This document shows, one piece after another, positions 10,491 through 19,574 of a stretch of DNA of 64,000 nucleotides. Numbering within the stretch: the stretch's first letter is position 1; each line of letters opens with the position of its first letter. The translations under genes were made by a program, and so were the position numbers. The notes beneath the pieces are model-generated. The model was not told the DNA's origin. It searched no databases and worked only from the letters and a program-made list of their open reading frames with translations. This DNA comes from Anniella stebbinsi (lineage: Eukaryota > Chordata > Lepidosauria > Squamata > Anniellidae). The DNA is taken from positions 353,362,154 to 353,426,153 of the forward strand of contig JARDYH010000001.1 in NCBI GenBank assembly GCA_029215795.1, given 5' to 3'.

Positions 10491-10719
10491 TAGAATCATG
10501 AACTGCAAAATTTAAGATAATGGGTATATGCTACCAAACCAGCAGTGACCCAGAGAAGAAGATAGCTGCCTCCACTATCTTTCCTCCACAAATCAGAAGA
10601 GCCTAGGCACCTAATGTGATACTCCAGCATCATTCTAAGGAACAACCTCTTTTTGCACACCTGAACTGGTGGACTGTTGTTGGCAGCTCAAGAACCTTTC
10701 TAAAAAATCTGCCTATGCA

Positions 10720-10815
10720 TATTATTATGATTATGATTATGAGTTACATTTCTATACCGCCCCATAGCCGAAGCTCTCTGGGCGGTTTACATAAGATTAA
10801 ACAGTACGACTGCAA
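10720..10815 (-). mobile_element. L2-like LINE 3' terminus
   Basis: The minus-strand end reads 'ccgcccagagagcttcggct' and 'atggggcggtatagaaatgt', followed by an (ATA/ATC)n tail. The same terminus is seen in sense orientation at 39800-39880. Confidence 0.65.
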
Positions 10816-10819
10816 CACA

Positions 10820-13220
10820 ATTTATTTAATGTGCAGTACCAGCAAAATGCAGCTGCATTTTCCAAGTACCACACAAGCATGGCCAAGTACCCACTTTTGC
10901 ATTTGGGATTAGACAGAGAAGACACATTCTAGAGTGCGGGGTGGGGTGAGGGAAGGGAGTTGATACTGTCTGATATGCTGTTCGCTCTGTATAAGAAGCT
11001 GCCAGTGGGAATAACCAACAAGAGGAAATGCTGCTTCAAAGATCAGACAACAGACATTAAAAGGGAAGGGAAGAGAAGAGTTTCTAGCCTCAAGTCATCT
11101 CTAGCCCAAGAATATTTCCCTCAAGCACCAGTCATACTGGTAGGTCATCTGATTTGAATGACTGCCCAGGACTCCTTCCTTGGAAAATGTCAGGTGTTTC
11201 AGAACAGCATGAGGAAAAAAGAACCGAGTGTTTCAGAAGAGGATACGCAGGCAATGAGGCAAGACTCTCTTGATATACTGAAGAAGGTCCATCCTGACAG
11301 CAGGAGGATTGTGGTGAGAAATACCACAATATTTCCCGATAGTCCAAGTTCTTGAGAGCAGCTGTATCAAAGGTTCAATTGGAGCTGGGTTATTCACAGA
11401 CACACACACACATACATTCTGACCTTCAAGGCCCAGTCAGAATAGTGGTGGTCCAAGACATCTTGGGTTCCAAATCTCATTCAGACATGAATTTTGATGG
11501 GAGACCACCTGCCTTGATCCAGGTTATACAACTGGACTCTGATAAACCTGAGATATGTCCAATTTTGTTGGAAAGTAGCTCAGCTTGCTAAGCCCAATTT
11601 TAAATCAAATCCTGGGGGGGGGGGGGGGCTTGGCAGCCAGCCATAATTTGTGCTTGCCGCAATACTTCACTGCACAATGAGAGGCAGCATCTGGTTTGAC
11701 TTTGCAGTATGATCAGGGACAGTGAGGGGAGAGAAATCCCTGCCCTCTTCAATAGCTCTGAGTTGGGAAGGATTCAGAGGGAAGAGGGATCATCTCTATT
11801 GTGGTAGATCTCAGAAACAAAGCAAAGAACAGTCTTGCTGCTTTCCAAGTGTCTTCAAGGCATACTGTCAAAGAGAGTCGCCACTCTTTTGGGGCTCAGG
11901 AGTACAGCAATTCTCCCTGATGTTGTACACGCCAGATTAAAACATGTACTCATCAAAGGCGATCTAGCAAGTGCATTTTGGGGTCTTTGCAAGGGAAGAC
12001 TTCATCCATCTCTAGTCACATTGTCAAAAAGAAATCCAAAAGTATATTAAATTCAACAAAGCACAATGTAAATAATACACAATGTATCCCATTCATATAA
12101 TGAAATATTTTCTTCTCTGAAGTTAGCCAGTTCAAGCAAGAAGATGCAGCCATTTCAGCCTTGATAAAGATTCTATCTAGGACACATTGTGCTCCATCCT
12201 ACCCTGACCTTATCTAAACATTTCCAAATATGTACCACAAAGACGTGGACTTGTGTTTCAACTTTTATCTAAATCGTTGTTAAACAGTCACATCCAAAGG
12301 ACAGAAAAGGTCAAATTATCAAAAGAGAAAAGAGAAAAGAAGGCAAATGGAGGACCAGTTGTGCAAATTCAATAGGCAAAGAGTGATCCTGACTGAGATT
12401 TGTACCATATGGCCCACTGGACACAGCTTCAACTCTGTAGGTTACTGACAATCCCTGCATTCATTTTGATAGGAAACCAGGTTTATAGTGCTCAGTCTGG
12501 CTAGCATTTGCATAAATACATTTTGCCCACTACTGAAAACCAAGAAAAGGGAGGTTTTGGTTCTGCCATGACTATATTCCCAATCTCATTCTATGGCAAA
12601 AAATAAATAAATAAATTCAAGTAAAGCTATTCATTCAGGCTATTTTCCTAAATGAGGGCTAAAAGCAAATATATAATTTCAACAAACTTTGAAGGCCAAA
12701 TAGCAAGATGTACATGTTTCATTGTTCTACTCAGTAAATTCTAACCAATGATTAGTTTGCTGGCAAAGGAACAATGGTCTTGCAACGCCTTCAAAATGAG
12801 GCAGGCAACTGTTCAGGCTTAGCAAAGTGCATCTTAACCGGCAACAGTCTGGGGAGGAGCATAGACTTTAATATTGCAATGCAGGTTTCAAAGATTTACA
12901 AATCACAATTCTTTAGGCAACTTGATTTGAGAGAGAAATTACTAGAATGCAAACTGAATGGATTTCTAGCCATCCCTAACAGTCATGATCTTGAGAGAGC
13001 AAAGACACCTCAGGATTCGCTGACACAACCTGTACTGCAGCTGACAGGCCTGAGAAAAATCCTAGAAGTAAAGTCTCATCACTGGACCCTGATTGGGCAA
13101 ACAGGATTGTGGTATGCGAAGAGGTAATGTTAACTACACTGTTCCCCAATTGTAAGGAAGATGCCTGCCCATCGTTCGAGCGTACTGGTGCTCCAGGTAT
13201 CAAACATTTGGGTCAGGAAA
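10820..13220. other. Repeat-poor non-coding sequence left of the DIRS element
   Basis: No element recognised apart from a G homopolymer at about 11616-11628 and a short (CA)n at about 11400-11412. Open frames of up to 117 codons (12774-13127) show no motif and no coding periodicity that I can see. Confidence 0.35.
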
Positions 13221-13400
13221 ATGCAGGTTGCTTACCTGTAACCGTAGTTCTTCGAGTGGTCATCTGTGCAGTCACACCATGGGCTCGCGCCGGCGCCGAG
13301 CCTGCTTCGGAACTTCCCTAGCTAGCTTAGATTTTTGGCGGGAACCCCTCCCCCCGCCGTCCTATTGCGCATGCTCAGGGTTCCCGCCTACCTCAGTTCT
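13221..13400. repeat. DIRS terminal repeat at the low-coordinate (3') end
   Basis: Positions 13275-13400 are the reverse complement of 19155-19280 with a single difference near 13368 (C here, T in the partner). Positions 13221-13274 are the end-specific extension that is repeated in inverted form in the internal complementary region. Confidence 0.92.
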
Positions 13401-13533
13401 ATGAGACCGCTTGGCCTCGCGACCGAGGTAAGACAAACTAACCTATTATGCAATCAAAAGCGAGCGAGCGTGCGCATGTTAAAAACAACTCTGGACAACC
13501 AAAGCGGTGCCAAGAGGGGACGGCGGGCGGGTT

Positions 13534-13626
13534 GTGTGACTGCACAGATGACCACTCGAAGAACTACGGTTACAGGTAAGCAACCTGCATTTCTTCTTCG
13601 TGGTCTCTGTGCATCACACCATGGGC
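13534..13626. repeat. DIRS internal complementary region
   Basis: 13534-13590 is the reverse complement of the extreme left end (from 13221), and 13591-13626 is the reverse complement of the extreme right end (19271-19306). Placed back to back they reproduce the junction expected if the two element ends were joined. In DIRS elements this region is thought to template completion of the ends and formation of a circular DNA. It sits between the recombinase stop and the terminal repeat, as in known DIRS elements. Confidence 0.92.
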
Positions 13627-13673
13627 GACTAGTCAGCTACTCACCGTAGGAGGAGGGTTGGCACGCTGACCCG

Positions 13674-14185
13674 TCACTGGCAGACAGACGATAGGACGGC
13701 CCTGCCAAACGAACAATCTTGGCGACCTCGTACGTCCAATCTGTAATGCTTGATAAAGGTTGATGCATTCGACCAGGTCGCTGCCTTGCAGAGGTCAGGA
13801 ACTGATGCTTCATGCAACGAAGTGGTGGACGTGGCTTGTCCTCGCGTGGAATGCGCTCTCACCGCCGACGGCGGTTCTTTACCTGCTAGTCGGTAAGAGA
13901 GCTGAATAGTGTCTACAATCCACTGCGATAGACGTTGGGCGGAGACCGGTGACCCTTTATTTGTCCCGCCATAACAGACGAAGAGCTGTCTGGATTTGCG
14001 GTACTCCTCTGATCTGGACTTATAAAAGGCAAGGGCCCTGCGAACGTCCAAAGTGTGCAGAGCTGCTCCCCATTGATCTGTGGGTGCCGCAAAGAATGTG
14101 GGCAACACGATATCCTGATTCAGATGAAAACTGGAAGAAACTTTAGGAATAAATGCGGGGCCTGTCCTGAGGACAACTTGAAGAA
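13674..14185 (-). pseudogene. Tyrosine recombinase, C-terminal catalytic part (after frameshift)
   Basis: The open frame from 14108 to a stop at 13674-13676 carries the recombinase C-terminus: an H-x-x-R box in 'RAHSTRG', a Trp in 'ATWSNASTF', and the nucleophile Tyr in 'IKHYRLD' (residues 86-89, 112 and 122 of the 144-codon frame). The conserved sequence before the GTG at 14108 continues upstream in this frame to about 14185, so the fragment is not a separate gene. It is the second half of the recombinase, displaced from the first half by a frameshift. The enzyme would insert circular DIRS DNA by site-specific recombination. All catalytic residues seen here are intact. Confidence 0.85.
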
Positions 14186-14760
14186 CTGGGTATAAGGGGG
14201 ATCAACAATCAACGCCGCGAGTTCTGAAGCGCGTCTCGCAGACGTAACGGCAACCAAAAACACAGTTTTAAACGTCAGTAAGCGTATATCGATTGAAGCC
14301 AACGGTTCAAATGGCTTAGTCATCAACACTCCTAACACCAATGACAGCGACCATTGCGGCACTATGGAGCGCCGAGGAGGTGACGTATTATAGAGGCCTT
14401 TGAGGAACGCCTTGGATAGAGGGTGAGAAAATACAGAAAACCCCTCGATGAAATTGTGATTGGCGGAGATAGCAGCCAGATACAGCCTGATAGATGCTGG
14501 GCTTAGGCCTGCCGTATGTAAGGAGTGCAAAAAAGAAAGGACCCCTGAAATGGGTCCCGTTAAATGATGGAATCCAGACGCGACAGCGAAAGCCCGAAAT
14601 TTGTCCCACTTTCTCTGATAGGATATTCTGGTAGCCGGTTTCCGTGCCGACTCCAAAATAGTCTGTATTTCTTGCGGTAAGGCTAAGTGGTGCCACCTGG
14701 CAGGATTCTCCATGCTGTGAGCCGCAGACTGCCTGGATTCGGGTGAAGTATCTTGATTTC
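14120..14760 (-). pseudogene. Tyrosine recombinase, N-terminal and early catalytic part
   Basis: This is the last part of an 818-codon frame opening at 16576; only about the final 190 codons (from about 14686) look like recombinase. They include a SAM-like core-binding region ('PATRISYQRKWDKFRAF', 'SPASIRLYLAAISANH') and the first catalytic Arg in 'TSARRASEL'. The frame then ends at 14120-14122 just after the homology shifts to another frame at about 14175-14185. The upstream 630 codons of the same frame overlap the RT gene and read as a low-complexity shadow. It starts close to the RT stop (14683), as in other DIRS elements where the two frames overlap. The true start is not clear. Confidence 0.8.
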
Positions 14761-16977
14761 CTCCCGCGACAAGATATCCGGCCTGAACGGAAGCCTCCAT
14801 ATGCGATGATCGGCCAACCGTCGTAGGGTGGTGAACCAGGGCTGGCGCGGCCACCACGGCGCTATGAGGATAGCGTTGGCATTGTGGCGCTGGATTCGCG
14901 TTATGATGCGGCCAATCAACGGGAACGGTGGGAAGGCGTACAGGAAACTGTTGGTCCATGGGAGTGCAAACGCGTCTCCTAGTGACGCCGTTCCTATTCC
15001 CGCCCTGGAGCAGAATGACGGGCAAACTGCGTTCTTCTGCGTCGCAAAAAGGTCTATGTCCGGGGTGCCCCAACGGGCAAAGATTTGGCTCACGACCCAC
15101 GGGTTCAGCTGCCATTCGTGGTTTTCTGCGAACGTCCGGCTGAGCGCGTCTGCTGTGACATTGTCCGTGCCCGCTATGTGAAGGGCAGAAATTCGGATCC
15201 TTCTGGGTATTGCCCAGAGGAGAATGTCTGTGGTCAGGGACAACAGATCCGGGGACCGTGTCCCTCCCTCCTTGTTGAGGTACCACACTGTTGTGGTATT
15301 GTCCGTCAGGATCTGGACGTGATGTCCTTGGAGGTGGTGTTGGAAGGAGTGGAGGGCTCTCTTCACCGCGAGAAGCTCCAGAAGGTTGATGTGAAGCTGC
15401 TTCTCTAGCGCTGACCATCTCCCCTGTACCGCCAAGTCCTTGTAATGGGCTCCCCAGCCCAATAGGGACGCGTCTGTAGTGACGACCCGCGAGGGACCTT
15501 GTGTAACAAACGGCATACCCTGGTTCAGATTGAGAGGGTTCGTCCACCATCTCAGTGAGTTTTGAACACTGTCTGAAACGGTGATGTAAACTTTGCGAGG
15601 GTCCATGGTCGGGTCGTAGTACTGCAGGAGAAGTTGTTGTAATGGGCGCATGTGCAGCCGTGCCCAACGAACCACGAAGACCGACGCAGCCATGAGGCCC
15701 AGTAACTTCAGGATGGTGAGGGCCGTCGTTCTTGTCCTGCTGTGCACCCTGGCTGCCATGGCCGAGATGGAGGCAGCCCTGACTGAAGGTAGGTAAGCCC
15801 TGCCGACGATCGAGTCCAACCAGACCCCTATGAACTGGAGTGTCCGTGTCGGTTGGAAGACTGACTTGTCTAGATTTATCTGTAGGCCCAACGAGCATAA
15901 GGTCCGAGTCACCTGTTGAACATCTGCCATCGCTTGGTTCCGTGTGGGCGAAACTACTAGCCAATCGTCTAAATATGGGTATAGCTCGAGTCCTGACGCC
16001 CGCAGGTGTGCACAGACTGCTCCCATGCATTTGGTGAACACCCGGGGAGCAGTTTTTAAGCCGAATGGAAGGACAGCGAACTGATAAGCCCGGTGACCCA
16101 CCATAAACCGGAGATATTTGCGATGCACCGGGTGAATGGTGATATGGAAATAGGCGTCCTTGAGGTCTATCAGTGTGAACCACCTGCCTCTCTTGAGCAG
16201 CGGTAGGATGGCTCCCAGGGTGATCATTCGAAATTTCTTGGTTCTGATGAACCTGTTGAGCCGCCTGAGATCCATAATAGGGCGGAGGCCCCCGTCCTTC
16301 TTTGGCACTGTAAAATATCTTGAGTAAAACCCAAGGTGTAGTCGAGATGGTGGAACTTTCGTAATTGCCCCCTTCTTCAATAGCGTTGCTACTTCTTGCA
16401 ATAACGGTGGGGATGGTTGAGTTGGTCTTACAGTGCCCAGTGGAGGAGGGACTCGAAGCTCTATTTTGTAGCCCGTTGTGACTATGGCTAACACCCATTT
16501 GTCCAATGTAATGGACTCCCAGGCGTGCCGGAAACGTGACAGGGTGTTTCCAAACCGACAACGCCCTGGGGGGCAAAGGGCGAAGTCAAAGACGCCTCTT
16601 AGAGGCCTGGTCAGTCCTGGATCTTGCCTGCCGGAAGCGGGACGCTGGCTTGCGCGGCTGATATTGAGTGGAAGCCTGTGGCAGTTGGAACCGCTGCTGA
16701 CGATCGTGCTGTTGCCGCTGTTGAAAAGGGACAGGTCTATACCACTTACGTGGTCGGTATGAGGGTTGAGTGGCGGTCTGGAAACCCATCTTCTTGGCCG
16801 TGACTTTGGCCTTATGGATAGTATCCACAGTGGTGTCAGTCTGGGAATTAAATAGCCCCTCTCCGTCAAACGGTAAGTCCTCGATCCTAGTACGAGTTTC
16901 CTGAGGTAAGGAGGCTGACCTGAGCCAAGCATGGCGACGGAGCGTGACTGCAGACACCAGCGACTTTGATGCTGCAT
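14683..16977 (-). CDS. DIRS reverse transcriptase / RNase H / methyltransferase-like polyprotein
   Basis: An uninterrupted 764-codon frame. RT spans about residues 195-385, with motif A 'LIDLKDAYF' (269-277), 'LPFGLKTAP' (303-311) and the catalytic 'YLDD' (335-338). RNase H follows with acidic residues D502 ('TTDAS'), E534 ('LLELLAV'), D559 ('LTDN') and D610 ('TADALSR'). The C-terminal part (about 630-740) resembles the methyltransferase-like domain of DIRS elements, with 'FPPF' (682-685) and 'PWWPRQPWF' (707-715). Conserved sequence begins near residue 128, so the first 125 codons, which overlap gag in another frame, may be untranslated; the start is uncertain. The product would copy element RNA into DNA. 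All key residues are present. Confidence 0.92.
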   Translation of the reverse strand: MQHQSRWCLQSRSVAMLGSGQPPYLRKLVLGSRTYRLTERGYLIPRLTPLWILSIRPKSRPRRWVSRPPLNPHTDHVSGIDLSLFNSGNSTIVSSGSNCHRLPLNISRASQRPASGRQDPGLTRPLRGVFDFALCPPGRCRFGNTLSRFRHAWESITLDKWVLAIVTTGYKIELRVPPPLGTVRPTQPSPPLLQEVATLLKKGAITKVPPSRLHLGFYSRYFTVPKKDGGLRPIMDLRRLNRFIRTKKFRMITLGAILPLLKRGRWFTLIDLKDAYFHITIHPVHRKYLRFMVGHRAYQFAVLPFGLKTAPRVFTKCMGAVCAHLRASGLELYPYLDDWLVVSPTRNQAMADVQQVTRTLCSLGLQINLDKSVFQPTRTLQFIGVWLDSIVGRAYLPSVRAASISAMAARVHSRTRTTALTILKLLGLMAASVFVVRWARLHMRPLQQLLLQYYDPTMDPRKVYITVSDSVQNSLRWWTNPLNLNQGMPFVTQGPSRVVTTDASLLGWGAHYKDLAVQGRWSALEKQLHINLLELLAVKRALHSFQHHLQGHHVQILTDNTTTVWYLNKEGGTRSPDLLSLTTDILLWAIPRRIRISALHIAGTDNVTADALSRTFAENHEWQLNPWVVSQIFARWGTPDIDLFATQKNAVCPSFCSRAGIGTASLGDAFALPWTNSFLYAFPPFPLIGRIITRIQRHNANAILIAPWWPRQPWFTTLRRLADHRIWRLPFRPDILSREEIKILHPNPGSLRLTAWRILPGGTT

Positions 16978-18943
16978 CAGTCTGATGACGCGCTGTAGTA
17001 AGTTGTTGCTTGGAAAGGCGGGTCACTTCGGCTTGGAAGACCCGTGCCAGTTCCCGTTTCTCATCAGGAAGATAGTCCGTCAGGGAGGAGATCTTTTCCC
17101 ACAGGAACAACTGATAGCGGGCCATCATAGCCTGATAGTTCGAAATCTTTGCCACGAGTGCTCCTGAAGAATAAACCTTACGCCCTATTGTGTCCAGTTT
17201 ACGCCCTTCTTTGTCCGCAGGTGTTGAATGTGTCCTAGCAGAGCGGCCCTGGGCTGCCTCCACCACAATAGAGTTAGGTTTCGGATGAACAAAAAGGAAT
17301 GGAGCATCCGCTTCTTTGATCTTATAAAGCGCGTCTAGCCTCTTAGATGTGTGGCCCATAGATGACGGAGTAGGCCAAGGTTGTTTCAGAGTTTTCAGCA
17401 GCGTCGGGACCATAGGCAACGTAAGTTGTGGGGTAGGGTCCGTGTACATGACATCGTATATGTCATCTTCAACAGCGTCCTGTGGCAACTGGTGTTGCAC
17501 CCCCAGAGATTGGGCCATTCTTAGCATTTGCTCCGCAAAACTGCCATGCTCCATCGAACGAGAGGCTCGATCCTTGGTTCCGACTCCCTCTGGGGGCGAT
17601 GGCAAGGATCGTGTAGCAGAAGCTACTGAGGACGTGTCCGACACGTAGTCCTCAATGGACTGTGGAGATGAAGGTGTGGGGAGCTCCAGAGTCGGTAACG
17701 GCGGTCGCCGCTGTAAAGTCGTTACCGGTGAATGTCCTCGTTGTCGTGGCAATGCTTGAGCCGACTGCTGCTCCTGCTGAGGACTAGGAAGAGGATCATT
17801 CGACAGACGTTGCCCGGTATACGGGTCGAACACATACGCTTCGGGCGCTCGGTAGCGAGAACGTCGCGACGACCTAGATGAACGGCGTGATCGGTCGGAA
17901 TATCTGTCCCAGTCCCAAGATCGTGATCGAGAGCGGGACCATCGGTACCTCGATGCCGAGGAATGTTGGGAGGCTCGAGAAGCTGAAGCCCTGGAGTCAG
18001 CTGGGGATGAAGGACCTGGAGGGACATCCACGTCAGCAACGACTATCTCTATATCAGAGAAGAGCTCCGCAGGAGGTGATAATGGCAGCGCCGGAGGCTC
18101 GTGTAACAGAGCCGGCAGAGTCGTGCGTTGCTGAGGCTTGATAGCTCCTTTCGTCTTCGGTAGCGAGGATTTCTTCGGTTTCGACGTGGCTAGTGGCGCC
18201 CCCGCCTGCTTAGCCTTCGAGCTAGAGGTGAGCCGCGGTGTCGTAGATTCCGGCCGGTGTTTTGATCTCGACGCCGAAGTTGGCAGTACCGGCGGAGAAG
18301 CCGGTAACGAAGAAGGCTTCGTTGCCGATGCCGAGGTGGACCGTGCCGGCGGAGAGATCGGTAGCGAGGGGATTGCCGACGCCGATGACGACTTTCTGGG
18401 CGGGATTGTCGACTTCGGCCTCGAAAACGACGATGAGCCCCCAACAGGCTCCGATATCGCCGGAGAACGTCGCAGCATCGAGGGCTGAACGGCTTCGGTA
18501 GCAGGAGCTGTTGGTACCGATGTAGATTTTCCTATCGCCGACTTCGCCGACTTATGCTTTTGTTTTTTAGGCTTAACAGCCGGTTTTTTGGACGGTTTCG
18601 CCACCTTGGTTGGCAGATTCAGCGACAGTCCCGAAGGGGATGTCAAGCGAGGAGTTGCTGGGTTAGGGCGACTTACAGCCTAGCGGCCGCGCTCCCCAGA
18701 AACGGAAGGCTGGGAATCCATAGTGTGAGGAACGTCCACAGCTTCCAATGCCCGACTCCAAAGAACACTGCGAAGGCGGTCAGCTCTATTTCGGCGAGTT
18801 TGGCGCGAAAAACTCATGCAGAGCGCGCAAGTTTCCACGATGTGGGACTCCCCCAAGCAAGCGACACAGAGCGAGTGGCCGTCCGTGAGGGCAATTTTCG
18901 CCCGGCACCTCACGCAGCGTTTAAACAATGCTGTATTAGCCAT
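16586..18943 (-). pseudogene. DIRS gag-like gene with one in-frame stop
   Basis: The frame opens at an ATG at 18943 and would run 785 codons to 16586, but a TAG at codon 88 (18680-18682) interrupts it. No other stop is present. The N-terminus has paired cysteines typical of DIRS gag ('CVRCRAKI', 'HSLCVACLGESH', 'CALC'), probably a zinc-binding knuckle. The middle is Pro/Ser/Lys-rich with an SR-rich block (about residues 331-365). The C-terminal half has the conserved 'IGRKVYSSGALVAKISNYQA' region and 'EDLPFDGEGLF', then a Gln/Arg-rich basic tail. A nucleic-acid-binding structural role is inferred from the family. The stop may be a late mutation or, less likely, be read through. Confidence 0.85.
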
Positions 18944-18964
18944 AGACTAAATTACTACTTAATT

Positions 18965-18968
18965 CAGT

Positions 18969-19003
<35 letters not shown>

Positions 19004-19020
19004 ATATATATTTTTTTTTT
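18965..19020. repeat. AT-rich leader with (TA)n and T-run
   Basis: An alternating TA tract of about 30 bp at 18967-18996, then a T-run at about 19011-19021. It lies between the terminal repeat and the gag start, in the 5' untranslated leader of the element. Confidence 0.85.
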
Positions 19021-19154
19021 TACAATAACTAGTAACTACAACTACTAACAACTACTTTAATCTAAGCTAACTATTTCTTATCTTATGTTCTTCACAGAAA
19101 AAAACTCCGAACACAGAGAGGAAGTCTTCCGCGAGGCACTAGCGAGGCGGTCGA

Positions 19155-19306
19155 AGAACTGAGGTAGGCGGGAACCCTGAGCATGCACAATAGGACGGCG
19201 GGGGGAGGGGTTCCCGCCAAAAATCTAAGCTAGCTAGGGAAGTTCCGAAGCAGGCTCGGCGCCGGCGCGAGCCCATGGTGTGATGCACAGAGACCACGAA
19301 GAAGAA
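19155..19306. repeat. DIRS terminal repeat at the high-coordinate (5') end
   Basis: 19155-19280 is the inverted partner of 13275-13400. 19281-19306 is the end-specific extension found again, inverted, at 13591-13616. DIRS promoters are normally within this repeat, upstream of gag; I see no clear TATA box inside it. Confidence 0.9.
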
Positions 19307-19574
19307 CTGAAATAGGGCATCTGCTATTGCTTGAAAATCTGCCCCAAACAAGCAAAATGAAGTCCAAATGTAAAACATAGCAACTGATAATACAACAATA
19401 ATAATGCAATAACTTTCAGCCTCAACAAATGATGGTGGCGATATTGGGGGAGCAAATATAGTCATGCTGCCTATGCATTATGCTAAAGCAGCTCACTTCA
19501 TTCCTAGAGTATGGCCATTGGCCATAGCTGGTGTCTAACACATCTGGAGGGCATCAGAGTGGGGAAGGCTAAAG
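19307..19574. other. DIRS right flank with half a foldback repeat
   Basis: Mostly unassigned. About 19515-19571 resembles half of the ACTACAACTCCCA foldback family ('cacatctggagggcatcaga', 'gtggggaaggct'). Confidence 0.4.

Larger units (their letters stand above)
13221..19306 (-). mobile_element. DIRS-like tyrosine-recombinase retrotransposon, near full length
   Basis: A complete DIRS architecture on the minus strand: left terminal repeat, gag, RT/RNase H/methyltransferase-like frame, tyrosine recombinase, internal complementary region, right terminal repeat. The terminal repeats match over 126 bp with one mismatch (a CpG to TpG change). No target duplication flanks the element, as expected for recombinase-mediated insertion of a circular intermediate. 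The body is far richer in CpG than the flanks, which with the repeat identity points to recent insertion. Two lesions are visible: an in-frame TAG in gag (18680-18682) and a frameshift in the recombinase (about 14175-14185). Outer ends were fixed by comparison with the internal complementary region and are uncertain by about 3 bp. Confidence 0.93.

Noticed and set aside
12774..13127. 117-codon plus-strand frame next to the DIRS element
   Set aside because: No recognisable domain, no splice or promoter context, and length is within chance for this composition class.
13565..13580. Perfect splice donor-like 'caggtaag' in the DIRS internal region
   Set aside because: It lies on the strand opposite to the element's genes and is simply part of the mirrored end sequence; no exon context.
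13674..14108. 144-codon frame as a separate small gene
   Set aside because: It starts with GTG in the middle of conserved recombinase sequence that continues upstream in the same frame; it is the second half of the recombinase.
14120..16576. 818-codon minus-strand frame as one large protein
   Set aside because: Only its last ~190 codons look like tyrosine recombinase. The first ~630 overlap the RT gene in another frame and are low-complexity shadow.
18138..18488. 116-codon plus-strand frame rich in Gly/Glu/Ala
   Set aside because: It is the antisense of the repetitive Pro/Ser-rich gag region; no domain and no independent support.
13221..19306. Endogenous retrovirus or LTR retrotransposon
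   Set aside because: Terminal repeats are inverted, not direct; there is no protease or DDE integrase; a tyrosine recombinase and internal complementary region are present instead.
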